Part shown: positions 1 through 5,965 of the stretch, piece after piece
How the letters are laid out: each line of letters begins with the position of its first letter
How positions within the stretch are numbered: position 1 is the first letter of the stretch
Assembly: GCA_020435085.1 (NCBI GenBank)
Contig: JAGRAB010000032.1
Span: forward strand, 1 to 6,721
Length of the DNA: 6,721 nt
From: Bdellovibrionales bacterium
GTDB lineage: Bacteria; Bdellovibrionota; Bdellovibrionia; Bdellovibrionales; UBA1609
Reading direction: 5' to 3'
Notes under the pieces: model-generated
The model's input: only the letters and a program-made list of their open reading frames with translations
Databases searched by the model: none
What the model was told of the DNA's origin: nothing
Translations under genes and position numbers: made by a program

Positions 1-3
1 CTT

Positions 4-9
4 CCTCCT
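4..9 (-). promoter_or_regulatory. Probable ribosome-binding site of the next gene beyond the window
   Basis: Downstream of adk the minus strand reads AGGAGG at 9-4, preceded by a second GGAGG at 18-14. A start codon would be expected just past the window edge, so the operon probably continues. In related operons the next gene could be map, infA, rpmJ or rpsM, but nothing here tells which. The 63 nt after the adk stop otherwise show no hairpin with a T-run that would act as a terminator. Confidence 0.5.
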
Positions 10-63
10 CGCGCCTCCATGCAAAATCAATTGCTTTGAGTATAAATATCAAAATCTTAATTT

Positions 64-699
64 TTATAGATAATCGACGATTCTCTCAAATACGTCTTTG
101 GGTTCTCCCGTACCATCTATAACTCTTAAGTTTCCTTGCTCTTTATAAAAGTCCTTCAATGGACGGGTGCTCTCTTCATACGCCTTCAAGCGATTAGCAA
201 TGACATCCTCTTGATCGTCTTTACGCTGAATTAAAGGCTCTCCTGTAATATCACAAACCCCAGGTGTTTTAGGTGGGTTAAACTCCAAGTGATATACATG
301 TTTTCCATCCGCAGTCATTCTTCGGCCCGTAAGTCGCTTCATTAAAAGCTCATTGGGAACTTCAAGAAAAAATGCGTTATCAATTTTCATCTCATACTTA
401 TCAAGCAAGACATTTAATGCTTCTGCTTGGGGAACTGTTCTTGGGAAACCATCTAAGATAATATCTTTTCCATTTTGACGAACAAGCTCTTCTTCAACCA
501 TTCCAACAGTTACGGAATCAGGGACGAGGTCTCCTTTATCCATATACTTTTTTGCTTCCAGCCCAAGCGAAGTCTCATTTTTGATCGCTGAACGAAATAA
601 GTCGCCCGTAGAAATATGAGCCATGCCCTTTTTTTCTACCAACATTGCAGACTGAGTTCCCTTCCCTGCACCGGGAGGACCAAAAAGGAGGATATTCAA
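64..699 (-). CDS. adk: Adenylate kinase
   Basis: Cytoplasmic enzyme that interconverts ATP + AMP and two ADP, essential for adenylate balance. The 211-residue protein has the P-loop GPPGAGKGT (7-15), AMP-binding STGDLFRSAI (30-39), the DGFPRTVPQAEAL signature (83-95) and a long-form LID from about 125 to 162 bounded by GRR and QRKDD. The LID lacks the four-Cys zinc set: the positions expected to be Cys read Thr129, Gly132, Cys149 and Thr152. Only one Cys remains and the full His/Ser/Asp/Thr set of E. coli is not present either. The start is TTG (699-697), 7 nt after GGAGGG, and the TTGA overlap with the secY stop indicates coupling. It follows secY as in many bacteria. Confidence 0.97.
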   Translation of the reverse strand: MNILLFGPPGAGKGTQSAMLVEKKGMAHISTGDLFRSAIKNETSLGLEAKKYMDKGDLVPDSVTVGMVEEELVRQNGKDIILDGFPRTVPQAEALNVLLDKYEMKIDNAFFLEVPNELLMKRLTGRRMTADGKHVYHLEFNPPKTPGVCDITGEPLIQRKDDQEDVIANRLKAYEESTRPLKDFYKEQGNLRVIDGTGEPKDVFERIVDYL

Positions 700-2021
700 T
701 ATTGAACCCTCCGAGATTTCATTTTTACACCTTTCATCAATCCCTCATAGCGAGACGTCAAAAGGTGGGACTGAATTTGTTGGCTTGTATCAAGTGCGAC
801 TCCAACAAGAATCAATAGGCTTGTTCCACCAAAATAGAATGGAACTTTTGCATAGCCAATTAACATTGTTGGAAAAATACAAACCACAGAAATATAAATG
901 GAACCTGCAACCGTTAAACGATCAAGAACTCTTTTAATATAATCAGCAGTACTCTTTCCCGCACGAATACCTGGGATAAAGCCACCATATTTTTTTAAGT
1001 TATCTGCGACTTCAGTAGGGTTAAAAACAATTTCTGTATAGAAAAAGCAGAAGAAAATAATAAGGCCCACAAAAAGAACGTTATAAATCGCTCCTGAAGG
1101 GCTCAAGGAACTTTGCAAGCTTTGCATCCATGGGGCTTGTATAAATTGAGCCATTGTTGCTGGAAACATCAATAAAGACGATGCAAAAATTGGAGGAATC
1201 ACTCCAGAAAAATTCACTTTTAAGGGCAAGTGAGACTGTGCTTTTTGAGCCATTCCCTGCCCAGAGGCTTGTCGTTGAGAGTACTGAATAGGAATACGGC
1301 GTTGCCCTACTTCAACAAAAATAATGGCCCCAATAACAACCACCATAAGAAGGAGAAGACCAATAACTTGAACTCCAGCCATTTCACCATTTTGTACCAT
1401 CTGGAACATTTTCACTGCTCCATTAGGGATTCCAGCTGCAATCCCTGCAAAAATGATCAAGCTGGCACCATTACCAATACCTTTTTCAGTGATTTGTTCA
1501 CCCAGCCACATAATAAAACAAGTACCAGCTGTGAGAGTAATAATCGTGAAAATTTCAAATGGGATAAATGCAAAGTAGGGTTGATTGACCAACGGAACTT
1601 GCTCAGGACTTGATGAGCTCGCCAACCAAGTCGCCATTGCATAGCCTTGCACAATTGCAAGAAGAACCGTTGCATATCTTGTATACTGATTAATTTTTTT
1701 TCTGCCTTGCTCCCCTTCTTTTTTTAATTGCTCAAGATAAGGAATCGCTGTTTGCAAAAGTTGGAAAATAATTGAAGCCGAGATGTAGGGCATGATTCCG
1801 AGCGCGAAAATAGAAAAACGAGATAGTGCACCACCAGTAAATGTATTAAATAAACCAAAAATTCCACCACTTTGTGATTGGAAAAATGATAACACTGCTT
1901 GGCCATCCACTCCTGGGGTAGGAACATGCACACCAATACGATATACGGCAAGCATTGCCAACGTGAAAAGGATACGTCGTTTTAACTCGGATGGAATCGC
2001 TAACCCTTCTTGTGCTGCCAC
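696..2021 (-). CDS. secY: Preprotein translocase subunit SecY
   Basis: SecY is the inner-membrane pore of the Sec translocon (with SecE and SecG) through which SecA or the ribosome drives unfolded proteins. The 441 residues fit the family. About ten hydrophobic segments can be placed: roughly 16-34, 70-90, 115-133, 152-172, 182-200, 216-237, 270-290, 311-332, 370-388 and 396-411. The plug region is near 52-66. Signatures: ALGIMPYISASIIFQLL (73-89), EKGIGNGASLIIF (179-191), the cytoplasmic loop RRIPIQYSQRQ (241-251), FNPTEVADNLKKYGGFIPGI (333-352) and VPFYFGGTSLLI (393-404). Arg353 corresponds to the functionally important E. coli Arg357, but the following residue pair is AG rather than the usual PG. 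The start is GTG, with AAGG 9 nt upstream inside rplO and an in-frame TAA three codons upstream. Its TGA overlaps the adk start. Confidence 0.98.
   Translation of the reverse strand: MAAQEGLAIPSELKRRILFTLAMLAVYRIGVHVPTPGVDGQAVLSFFQSQSGGIFGLFNTFTGGALSRFSIFALGIMPYISASIIFQLLQTAIPYLEQLKKEGEQGRKKINQYTRYATVLLAIVQGYAMATWLASSSSPEQVPLVNQPYFAFIPFEIFTIITLTAGTCFIMWLGEQITEKGIGNGASLIIFAGIAAGIPNGAVKMFQMVQNGEMAGVQVIGLLLLMVVVIGAIIFVEVGQRRIPIQYSQRQASGQGMAQKAQSHLPLKVNFSGVIPPIFASSLLMFPATMAQFIQAPWMQSLQSSLSPSGAIYNVLFVGLIIFFCFFYTEIVFNPTEVADNLKKYGGFIPGIRAGKSTADYIKRVLDRLTVAGSIYISVVCIFPTMLIGYAKVPFYFGGTSLLILVGVALDTSQQIQSHLLTSRYEGLMKGVKMKSRRVQY
707..712 (-). promoter_or_regulatory. Ribosome-binding site deciding the TTG start of adk
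   Basis: On the minus strand GGAGGG is followed by a 7-nt spacer and then TTG-AAT-ATC, the first codons of adk. The site lies in the last codons of secY. No ATG or GTG gives a better placed start, and the Adk N-terminus M-N-I-L-L-F-G-P-P fits the family exactly, so the TTG start is well supported. Confidence 0.85.
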
Positions 2022-2023
2022 TA

Positions 2024-2512
2024 TTACTTACCTTGGTTTGCTGTTTGTGCTTTTGGCTCTCTTTTCTTCGAAAACTCTAAAACTTCAACGGAACCACCAG
2101 CTTTTTCAATAGCTGCTTTTGCTGAAGCACTGAGCTTATGAGCTTTTACTGTTAAAGCTTTTGATAATTCACCATTACCCAAAACTTTTACTGGCTCGCC
2201 TTTTTTTACAAGACCCAGCTGACTCAATGTTTCTGGAGTCACTGTTCCATCAAGTTTTGAAAGTTGAGTAAGGTTTATAATTTCATAAGTTGTTTTAAAA
2301 TTTGTATTTTTAAAACCAAACTTAGGGTTTCTACGAGCGAGTGGCATTTGTCCACCCTCAAATCCCCAACGAATTTTTCCACCAGAACGAGCTTTTTGAC
2401 CTTTATGACCCTTACCACTTGTGCCACCAAGGCCTGAGCCATCACCACGACCAACAATTTTTCTTTTATGTTTTGAACCTGCTTTGGGTTTCAAATTTCC
2501 TAATTTACTCAT
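2024..2512 (-). CDS. rplO: 50S ribosomal protein L15 (uL15)
   Basis: L15 is a 23S rRNA-binding protein whose extended basic N-terminus threads into the large subunit during mid-to-late assembly. At 162 residues it is slightly longer than the E. coli form (144), mostly through a Lys/Gln-rich C-terminal tail ([15 protein letters not shown]). The Gly/Lys/Arg-rich extension at 13-47 carries the signature [19 protein letters not shown], followed by [18 protein letters not shown] (50-67). The C-terminal globular domain includes [21 protein letters not shown] (108-128) and the final [13 protein letters not shown]. The start is ATG with GGAG in the rpmD 3' end. The TAA stop is 2 nt before the secY start. 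Confidence 0.97.
   Translation of the reverse strand: MSKLGNLKPKAGSKHKRKIVGRGDGSGLGGTSGKGHKGQKARSGGKIRWGFEGGQMPLARRNPKFGFKNTNFKTTYEIINLTQLSKLDGTVTPETLSQLGLVKKGEPVKVLGNGELSKALTVKAHKLSASAKAAIEKAGGSVEVLEFSKKREPKAQTANQGK
2031..2034 (-). promoter_or_regulatory. Ribosome-binding site for the GTG start of secY
   Basis: AAGG on the minus strand, inside the end of rplO, lies 9 nt before the GTG of secY. It is weaker than most sites in this operon. An in-frame TAA at 2030-2028 excludes a longer N-terminus. Confidence 0.65.
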
Positions 2513-2514
2513 GA

Positions 2515-2700
2515 TTAATTCTCCGGAGTCACTTCTAGAAGATGCTGCACTTTAAAAATCTGACCACGATTGGCAGGGTTATCTGCAACAACAGCTTCTG
2601 AATTTGTCTTTCGTAAACCCAAACAACGAACAGTATCTTTTTGGGTTTGCGTGCATCCAATGGTGCTCTTTATTAATTTTACTCGAAATGACTTAGCCAT
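2515..2700 (-). CDS. rpmD: 50S ribosomal protein L30 (uL30)
   Basis: L30 is a small 23S rRNA-binding protein of the large subunit, absent from some bacterial groups but present here. Its 61 residues match the bacterial form. It shows [20 protein letters not shown] (5-24), the LGLRKTNSE motif (27-35), [15 protein letters not shown] and a short acidic end. Two cysteines (16 and 26) fall in otherwise standard positions and are not spaced like a metal site. The ATG follows AAGGTGA with a normal spacer. The gene stops 2 nt before rplO, and the rplO Shine-Dalgarno (GGAG) is built into its last codons. Confidence 0.96.
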   Translation of the reverse strand: MAKSFRVKLIKSTIGCTQTQKDTVRCLGLRKTNSEAVVADNPANRGQIFKVQHLLEVTPEN

Positions 2701-2726
2701 TTGCTCTCACCTTAATTAATTAGTTT

Positions 2727-3188
2727 TTATCCTTTAGCTACATTAGACTGAGTCATTAACTGCTCAAGTCCATTCAACGTCGCCCGCACAGCATTGTGTG
2801 GATTTCGTGTTCCAACACACTTTGTGAGAATGTCTTTAATTCCCACTGTTTCTAAAACTGCTCGAACGGGTCCTCCTGCAATAACACCAGTCCCTGGGGC
2901 CGCCGGAATCAGAATGACTTTTGCAGCTCCAAACCGACCAATAACTTCATGAGGAATTGTACGCCCTTCTTTTAAAGCCATCGTTTTCATCGATTTTTTA
3001 GCAATACGACTCGCTTTTCCAATGGCTTCAGGAACTTCACTGGCCTTTCCAGTTCCCATTCCAACCTCTCCACTACCAGATCCAGCTACGACAAGAGCAG
3101 AAAAAGAAAATCTTCTTCCTCCTTTAACCACTTTGGCTACTCGGTTAATTGCCACAACTCTTTCTTGAAAATCTCCTTGTGCTTCCAC
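2727..3188 (-). CDS. rpsE: 30S ribosomal protein S5 (uS5)
   Basis: S5 lies at the mRNA entry channel of the 30S subunit. It affects decoding accuracy and forms part of the spectinomycin site. The 153-residue protein has an N-terminal dsRNA-binding-like domain with [16 protein letters not shown] (14-29), the usual spectinomycin loop, and [20 protein letters not shown] (36-55). The C-terminal domain carries [19 protein letters not shown] (95-113) and [17 protein letters not shown] (126-142). It is somewhat shorter than E. coli S5 (167) because the C-terminal tail ends soon after the last helix. The start is GTG (3188): an in-frame TAG two codons upstream rules out extension, and AAGGAG lies 9 nt upstream, overlapping the rplR stop. 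A 26-nt gap separates it from rpmD. Confidence 0.97.
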   Translation of the reverse strand: MEAQGDFQERVVAINRVAKVVKGGRRFSFSALVVAGSGSGEVGMGTGKASEVPEAIGKASRIAKKSMKTMALKEGRTIPHEVIGRFGAAKVILIPAAPGTGVIAGGPVRAVLETVGIKDILTKCVGTRNPHNAVRATLNGLEQLMTQSNVAKG

Positions 3189-3197
3189 TAACTACAT

Positions 3198-3203
3198 CTC
3201 CTT
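3198..3203 (-). promoter_or_regulatory. Ribosome-binding site for the GTG start of rpsE
   Basis: AAGGAG, overlapping the rplR stop codon, lies 9 nt before GTG. An ATG immediately follows the site but is in frame with a TAG directly after it, so it cannot start rpsE and is too close to the site to be used normally. Confidence 0.8.
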
Positions 3204-3573
3204 AGAAATTGAGTCCGCCTTCACGGGCACCATCTGCAACTGCTTTAACTCGACCGTGATAAACGTAGCCGCTTCTGTCAAAAACGACATTTTTAATATT
3301 CTTTTCCATTGCCTTTTTTGCCAAGGCTGCACCAACAGCTTTTGAAGCATCAAGGTTCTTTTTACTTTGGTTTTCAGACTTTGTTGATGCTGCCACCAAC
3401 ACTTTCCCTGCAACATCATCAATGAGTTGTGCATAAGTGTGACTTGTACTTTTAAAAACGGCCAACCGTGGACGCTCAACAGTTCCACGCACTTTCTTAC
3501 GCACTCGAGCTCGGTTCTTAAGCCGCTTGACCACTTTATCTGCTGTTCTTTTACTAAATTTAACTTTAATCAC
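3202..3573 (-). CDS. rplR: 50S ribosomal protein L18 (uL18)
   Basis: L18 binds 5S rRNA and, with L5, anchors it in the central protuberance. The 123-residue protein has the expected basic N-terminus ([16 protein letters not shown], 16-31), then [20 protein letters not shown] (34-53), and the conserved C-terminal block [18 protein letters not shown] (98-115) ending in AREGGLNF. The start codon is GTG (3573-3571). An in-frame TGA lies two codons upstream, so GTG is the first possible start, and a GAGGTGA Shine-Dalgarno precedes it closely. It sits 10 nt after rplF and 13 nt before rpsE. Confidence 0.97.
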   Translation of the reverse strand: MIKVKFSKRTADKVVKRLKNRARVRKKVRGTVERPRLAVFKSTSHTYAQLIDDVAGKVLVAASTKSENQSKKNLDASKAVGAALAKKAMEKNIKNVVFDRSGYVYHGRVKAVADGAREGGLNF

Positions 3574-3576
3574 ATC

Positions 3577-3583
3577 TCACCTC
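3577..3583 (-). promoter_or_regulatory. Ribosome-binding site for the GTG start of rplR
   Basis: GAGGTGA lies immediately after the rplF stop and a few nt before GTG. A TGA within this same stretch is in the rplR frame, so the gene cannot begin further upstream. Confidence 0.75.
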
Positions 3584-4126
3584 TTACTTAGCCGCAGACT
3601 TACCAGCTTTACGTCTGATGTATTCATCAGAGTATTTAACACCTTTACCCAAATATGGCTCAGGAGGACGAAAGCTTCTAATTTTTGCAGCCACTTGGCC
3701 AACTTGCTCTTTATTGGCTCCTGAAATCGTCAAACTTGTCTGCTTTTCCACTTTAATTTCAATACCCTCTGGAATTGGAAACTTAATAGGATGTGAGAAC
3801 CCTAAAGTGAGCTCCAAAGTTTTACCAGCAACATTCGCTCGATAACCAACACCATTCAACTCCAAAGACTTTGACCACCCCTGACTCACACCAGTAACAG
3901 CATTTTGAATTAACGCACGGTAAAGACCGTGAAAAGCGCGAGTCTTTGGCTCATCATCTTTACGAGTTAAAACCACTTGCCCATCTTCAAGTTTTGCATT
4001 TATTGAAGGTAACATTTCAACTGACAACTGCTTATTGCCACCTTTAACAGTAACAATATTGTCAGCCGCAATTTTTACTTCTACTTTGTCTGGCACAACA
4101 ATGGGTGCTCTTCCAATCCTAGACAT
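3584..4126 (-). CDS. rplF: 50S ribosomal protein L6 (uL6)
   Basis: L6 binds 23S rRNA near the sarcin-ricin loop at the factor-binding site of the 50S subunit. It has 180 residues, a standard length for two tandem alpha/beta domains. It opens MSRIGRAPIVVPDKVEV. The first domain includes KTRAFHGLYRALIQNAV (61-77) and the second carries NGVGYRA (91-97), LGFSHPI (108-114), SGANKEQVGQVAAKIRSFR (135-153) and PEPYLGKGVKY (155-165). The ATG is 7 nt after the rpsH stop; the AGGTG Shine-Dalgarno overlaps that stop (TAGGTG). The C-terminus ends in a short Lys/Ala-rich tail typical of the family. Confidence 0.98.
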   Translation of the reverse strand: MSRIGRAPIVVPDKVEVKIAADNIVTVKGGNKQLSVEMLPSINAKLEDGQVVLTRKDDEPKTRAFHGLYRALIQNAVTGVSQGWSKSLELNGVGYRANVAGKTLELTLGFSHPIKFPIPEGIEIKVEKQTSLTISGANKEQVGQVAAKIRSFRPPEPYLGKGVKYSDEYIRRKAGKSAAK

Positions 4127-4133
4127 ATTTCAC

Positions 4134-4523
4134 CTACCACACTCGGCAGAGAAGCTCTCCGCCAACTTTTTCATTTTTTGCCGTCTCACTACTCATGATA
4201 CCTTTATTCGTACTCATAATATCCATGCCAAAGCCAGATCGAACAGCTCGAATTTTATCTGCTTTCACATAAATTCTACGACTTGGACGACTCACTCTCT
4301 CTAAGTTGCTAATAGCCGGCTTACCTTTTTCATCGTATTTAAGGTAAACACGCATAATACCTTGCTTACTATCTTTCGCTACTTTGTAACTACGAATGTA
4401 TCCAGTTTCTTGAAGGATTTGGGCAATCCCCTCTCTCATATTTGAGCTAGGAATATCGACCTTATCGTGTTTTGCAAGACCTGCGTTTCTAATTCTTGTA
4501 AGAAATTCTCCAATAGTATCCAT
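4134..4523 (-). CDS. rpsH: 30S ribosomal protein S8 (uS8)
   Basis: S8 is a primary 16S rRNA-binding protein (helix 21) needed for 30S platform assembly. In E. coli it also represses its own operon by binding spc mRNA. The protein has 129 residues, as expected. It begins MDTIGEFLTRIRNAG, then has RVSRPSRRIY (76-85), STNKGIM (104-110) and the terminal GGELLCRVW. Position 81 is Ser where many homologues have Gly. The ATG at 4523 is chosen because AGGAG, overlapping the rplE stop TAG, lies about 9 nt upstream and the N-terminus then matches the family. The in-frame ATG at 4562 lies inside rplE and would add 13 Arg-rich residues unlike S8. Confidence 0.97.
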   Translation of the reverse strand: MDTIGEFLTRIRNAGLAKHDKVDIPSSNMREGIAQILQETGYIRSYKVAKDSKQGIMRVYLKYDEKGKPAISNLERVSRPSRRIYVKADKIRAVRSGFGMDIMSTNKGIMSSETAKNEKVGGELLCRVW

Positions 4524-4536
4524 GTAAACCCGTCTC

Positions 4537-5079
4537 CTACTTCTTTCTAAACGGCATTCCAACTTGCTCTAGTAATGCTCGTCCTTCAGCATCTGTTTTA
4601 GCAGTTGTACAAATAGTAATGTTTAACCCACGGACTGTATCCACTTTATCATAATCAATTTCAGGGAATACAATCTGCTCTTTAAGCCCCATATTGTAGT
4701 TCCCTCTTCCATCAAAACCTTTAGGTGAGAGCCCTCTAAAGTCACGAACTCGTGGAACAGAAATATTCACAAGCCTCTCAAGAAATGCCCACATTCTATC
4801 GCGGCGAAGAGTCACTGTCGCGCCTAAAGGCATTCCTTCTCGTAACTTAAAGTTTGAAATCGCTTTCTTAGCTTTTGTTTGAACGGCTTTTTGTCCAGCA
4901 ATTGTCGTTAAATCATCGACGACACCACCCAAAATTTTGGGGTTTTTAACAGCCTCACTAACACAAGTGTTTAAAACAATTTTTGTAATTGTTGGGACTT
5001 GCATCACATTTTTATAACCAAACTCTTTCTTCAGAGCGGGTATCATTTCCTTTTTATATCGTTCTTGTAATTCAATCAT
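4537..5079 (-). CDS. rplE: 50S ribosomal protein L5 (uL5)
   Basis: L5 binds 5S rRNA in the central protuberance of the large subunit and touches the P-site tRNA and the 30S head. Its 180 residues match the family. Signatures: [13 protein letters not shown] (25-37), [19 protein letters not shown] (62-80), the 5S-binding [19 protein letters not shown] (113-131), [10 protein letters not shown] (138-147) and the terminal PFRKK. The ATG at 5079 follows GGAG by a normal spacer, only 14 nt after rplN, so no rplX precedes it. It is likewise followed after 13 nt by rpsH, with no rpsN between. One oddity: residues 37-43 read NTCVSEA, where the family usually has an N-x-G-x-G-E-A type sequence. The stop TAG forms part of the next Shine-Dalgarno. 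Confidence 0.98.
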   Translation of the reverse strand: MIELQERYKKEMIPALKKEFGYKNVMQVPTITKIVLNTCVSEAVKNPKILGGVVDDLTTIAGQKAVQTKAKKAISNFKLREGMPLGATVTLRRDRMWAFLERLVNISVPRVRDFRGLSPKGFDGRGNYNMGLKEQIVFPEIDYDKVDTVRGLNITICTTAKTDAEGRALLEQVGMPFRKK

Positions 5080-5093
5080 TTTTTTCTCCAGCC

Positions 5094-5462
5094 TTACAAA
5101 ACTTCTGGTGCCAAAGAGACAATCTTAACAAAAGATTTTGCTCTTAACTCCCGAGCAACAGGACCAAATATACGAGTCCCTACGGGTTCTTTGTTTTGGT
5201 TAATCAAAACGGCAGAGTTTTCATCAAAACGAATATAGCTTCCGTCACTTCTTTTTAATTTTTGCACAGTTCTGACAATCACTGCCTTCGCTTTATCTCC
5301 TTTTTTTACTTTGGAGTTTGGCAAGGCATCTTTAACAGAAACAACAATAATATCTCCAACAGAGGCTGTTCTACGCTTAGAACCACCCAAAACTTTTATA
5401 CATTGAACTTCTTTGGCTCCTGAATTGTCAGCAACCTTAAGTCGTGATTGCATTTGAATCAT
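5094..5462 (-). CDS. rplN: 50S ribosomal protein L14 (uL14)
   Basis: L14 sits on the subunit interface of the 50S particle, binds 23S rRNA and forms bridges to 16S rRNA. It has 122 residues, the standard length. Motifs: [20 protein letters not shown] (8-27), the beta-barrel core [14 protein letters not shown] (35-48) and the C-terminal [13 protein letters not shown] (95-107). The start is ATG, in an ATGA overlap with the rpsQ stop, with an AGGTG Shine-Dalgarno upstream. In E. coli this gene opens the separate spc operon with its own promoter. Here the overlap with rpsQ leaves no intergenic space, so the S10 and spc clusters look like one transcription unit. The next gene downstream is rplE, not the usual rplX. 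Confidence 0.98.
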   Translation of the reverse strand: MIQMQSRLKVADNSGAKEVQCIKVLGGSKRRTASVGDIIVVSVKDALPNSKVKKGDKAKAVIVRTVQKLKRSDGSYIRFDENSAVLINQNKEPVGTRIFGPVARELRAKSFVKIVSLAPEVL

Positions 5463-5758
5463 ATCTGCACCTCATCAAGAAGCCCTGCTTTTTGAACAAC
5501 TTCTGCTAGCTTCCATCTTTTCATCTTGCTCATTGGCCGTGTTTCATAAATCCGTACTGTATCCCCAACTTTTGCCTCATTTTTTTCATCATGAGCTTTA
5601 AACACAGATGTTTTACGAATGAACTTGCTATAACGAGCATGCTTTACAAGTCGATAAATTTGCACAGAAATTGTTTTGTCCATTTTATCACTAATGACAA
5701 CGCCTACTTCTGAGTTTACTCGACCACGGCTTGCTTTTGACTTTTCTGTAGTTGTCAT
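5459..5758 (-). CDS. rpsQ: 30S ribosomal protein S17 (uS17)
   Basis: S17 is an early-binding small-subunit protein with an OB-fold that contacts 16S rRNA in the body. Signature blocks are visible: SDKMDKTI (23-30), [13 protein letters not shown] (38-50), [11 protein letters not shown] (56-66) and [11 protein letters not shown] (72-82). At 99 residues it is about 15 longer than E. coli S17. The excess is a short Ser/Lys/Arg-rich N-terminus plus a LLDEVQI tail. The ATG at 5758 is supported by AGAGG a few nt upstream and by a 4-nt ATGA overlap with the rpmC stop, so the N-terminal extension is probably real. The TGA stop again overlaps the next start (rplN) as ATGA. Confidence 0.97.
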   Translation of the reverse strand: MTTTEKSKASRGRVNSEVGVVISDKMDKTISVQIYRLVKHARYSKFIRKTSVFKAHDEKNEAKVGDTVRIYETRPMSKMKRWKLAEVVQKAGLLDEVQI

Positions 5759-5964
5759 TTTTGACCTCTCGTCGTCTTTAATTTCATACTTAATGCCGTT
5801 TTAATCCGAGAAATTGAACGTCTTTTATCTCGAATTTGGCTCGGAGCCGCTAACTGTCCCATGGAGTGCTTCATTGTCATTTCAAAAAGCTCTTCACGAG
5901 AAGAAAGCATTCTCTTTCTTAACTCTTCAACCGTTAGATCTCTAATTTCACTAAACTTTTTCAT
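5755..5964 (-). CDS. rpmC: 50S ribosomal protein L29 (uL29)
   Basis: L29 is a small two-helix protein at the polypeptide exit tunnel rim, next to L23, near where signal recognition particle and trigger factor dock. At 69 residues it has normal length. The helical pattern is typical: FSEIRDLTVEELRKRM (4-19), a central ELFEMTMKHSMGQL segment, then the signature SQIRDKRRSISRIKT (42-56). The ATG at 5964 lies 1 nt after the rplP stop, with an AGGGAT Shine-Dalgarno inside the rplP 3' end. Its TGA stop shares an ATGA overlap with the rpsQ start, consistent with translational coupling. Confidence 0.97.
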   Translation of the reverse strand: MKKFSEIRDLTVEELRKRMLSSREELFEMTMKHSMGQLAAPSQIRDKRRSISRIKTALSMKLKTTRGQK

Positions 5965-5965
5965 A

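Noticed and set aside
1..20. A gene starting at the ATG at 20 (minus strand, M-E-A-R-G-G)
   Set aside because: No ribosome-binding site precedes it, whereas the following GGAGG and AGGAGG look like ribosome-binding sequence for a start beyond the edge. Too little sequence to call a gene.
21..63. Transcription terminator after adk
   Set aside because: The stretch is AT-rich but I see no GC-rich inverted repeat followed by a T-run.
1230..1613. Plus-strand open frame of 127 codons inside secY
   Set aside because: Antisense to a fully conserved gene, rich in Asn/Ser/His low-complexity sequence, no recognisable family. A shadow of secY.
2701..2726. The AATTAATTAA palindrome before rpmD as an operator or promoter
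   Set aside because: It is short and expected by chance in AT-rich spacers; no -35/-10 arrangement was recognisable. The spacer is explained by the rpmD ribosome-binding site.
3192..3488. Same-strand open frame of 98 codons in another frame of rplR
   Set aside because: Lies across rplR in a different frame, has no family resemblance, and the L18 reading is unambiguous.
4134..4562. A longer rpsH starting at the ATG at 4562
   Set aside because: This ATG is inside rplE, has no suitable ribosome-binding site, and adds 13 Arg-rich residues unlike S8. The ATG at 4523 has AGGAG and gives the family N-terminus.
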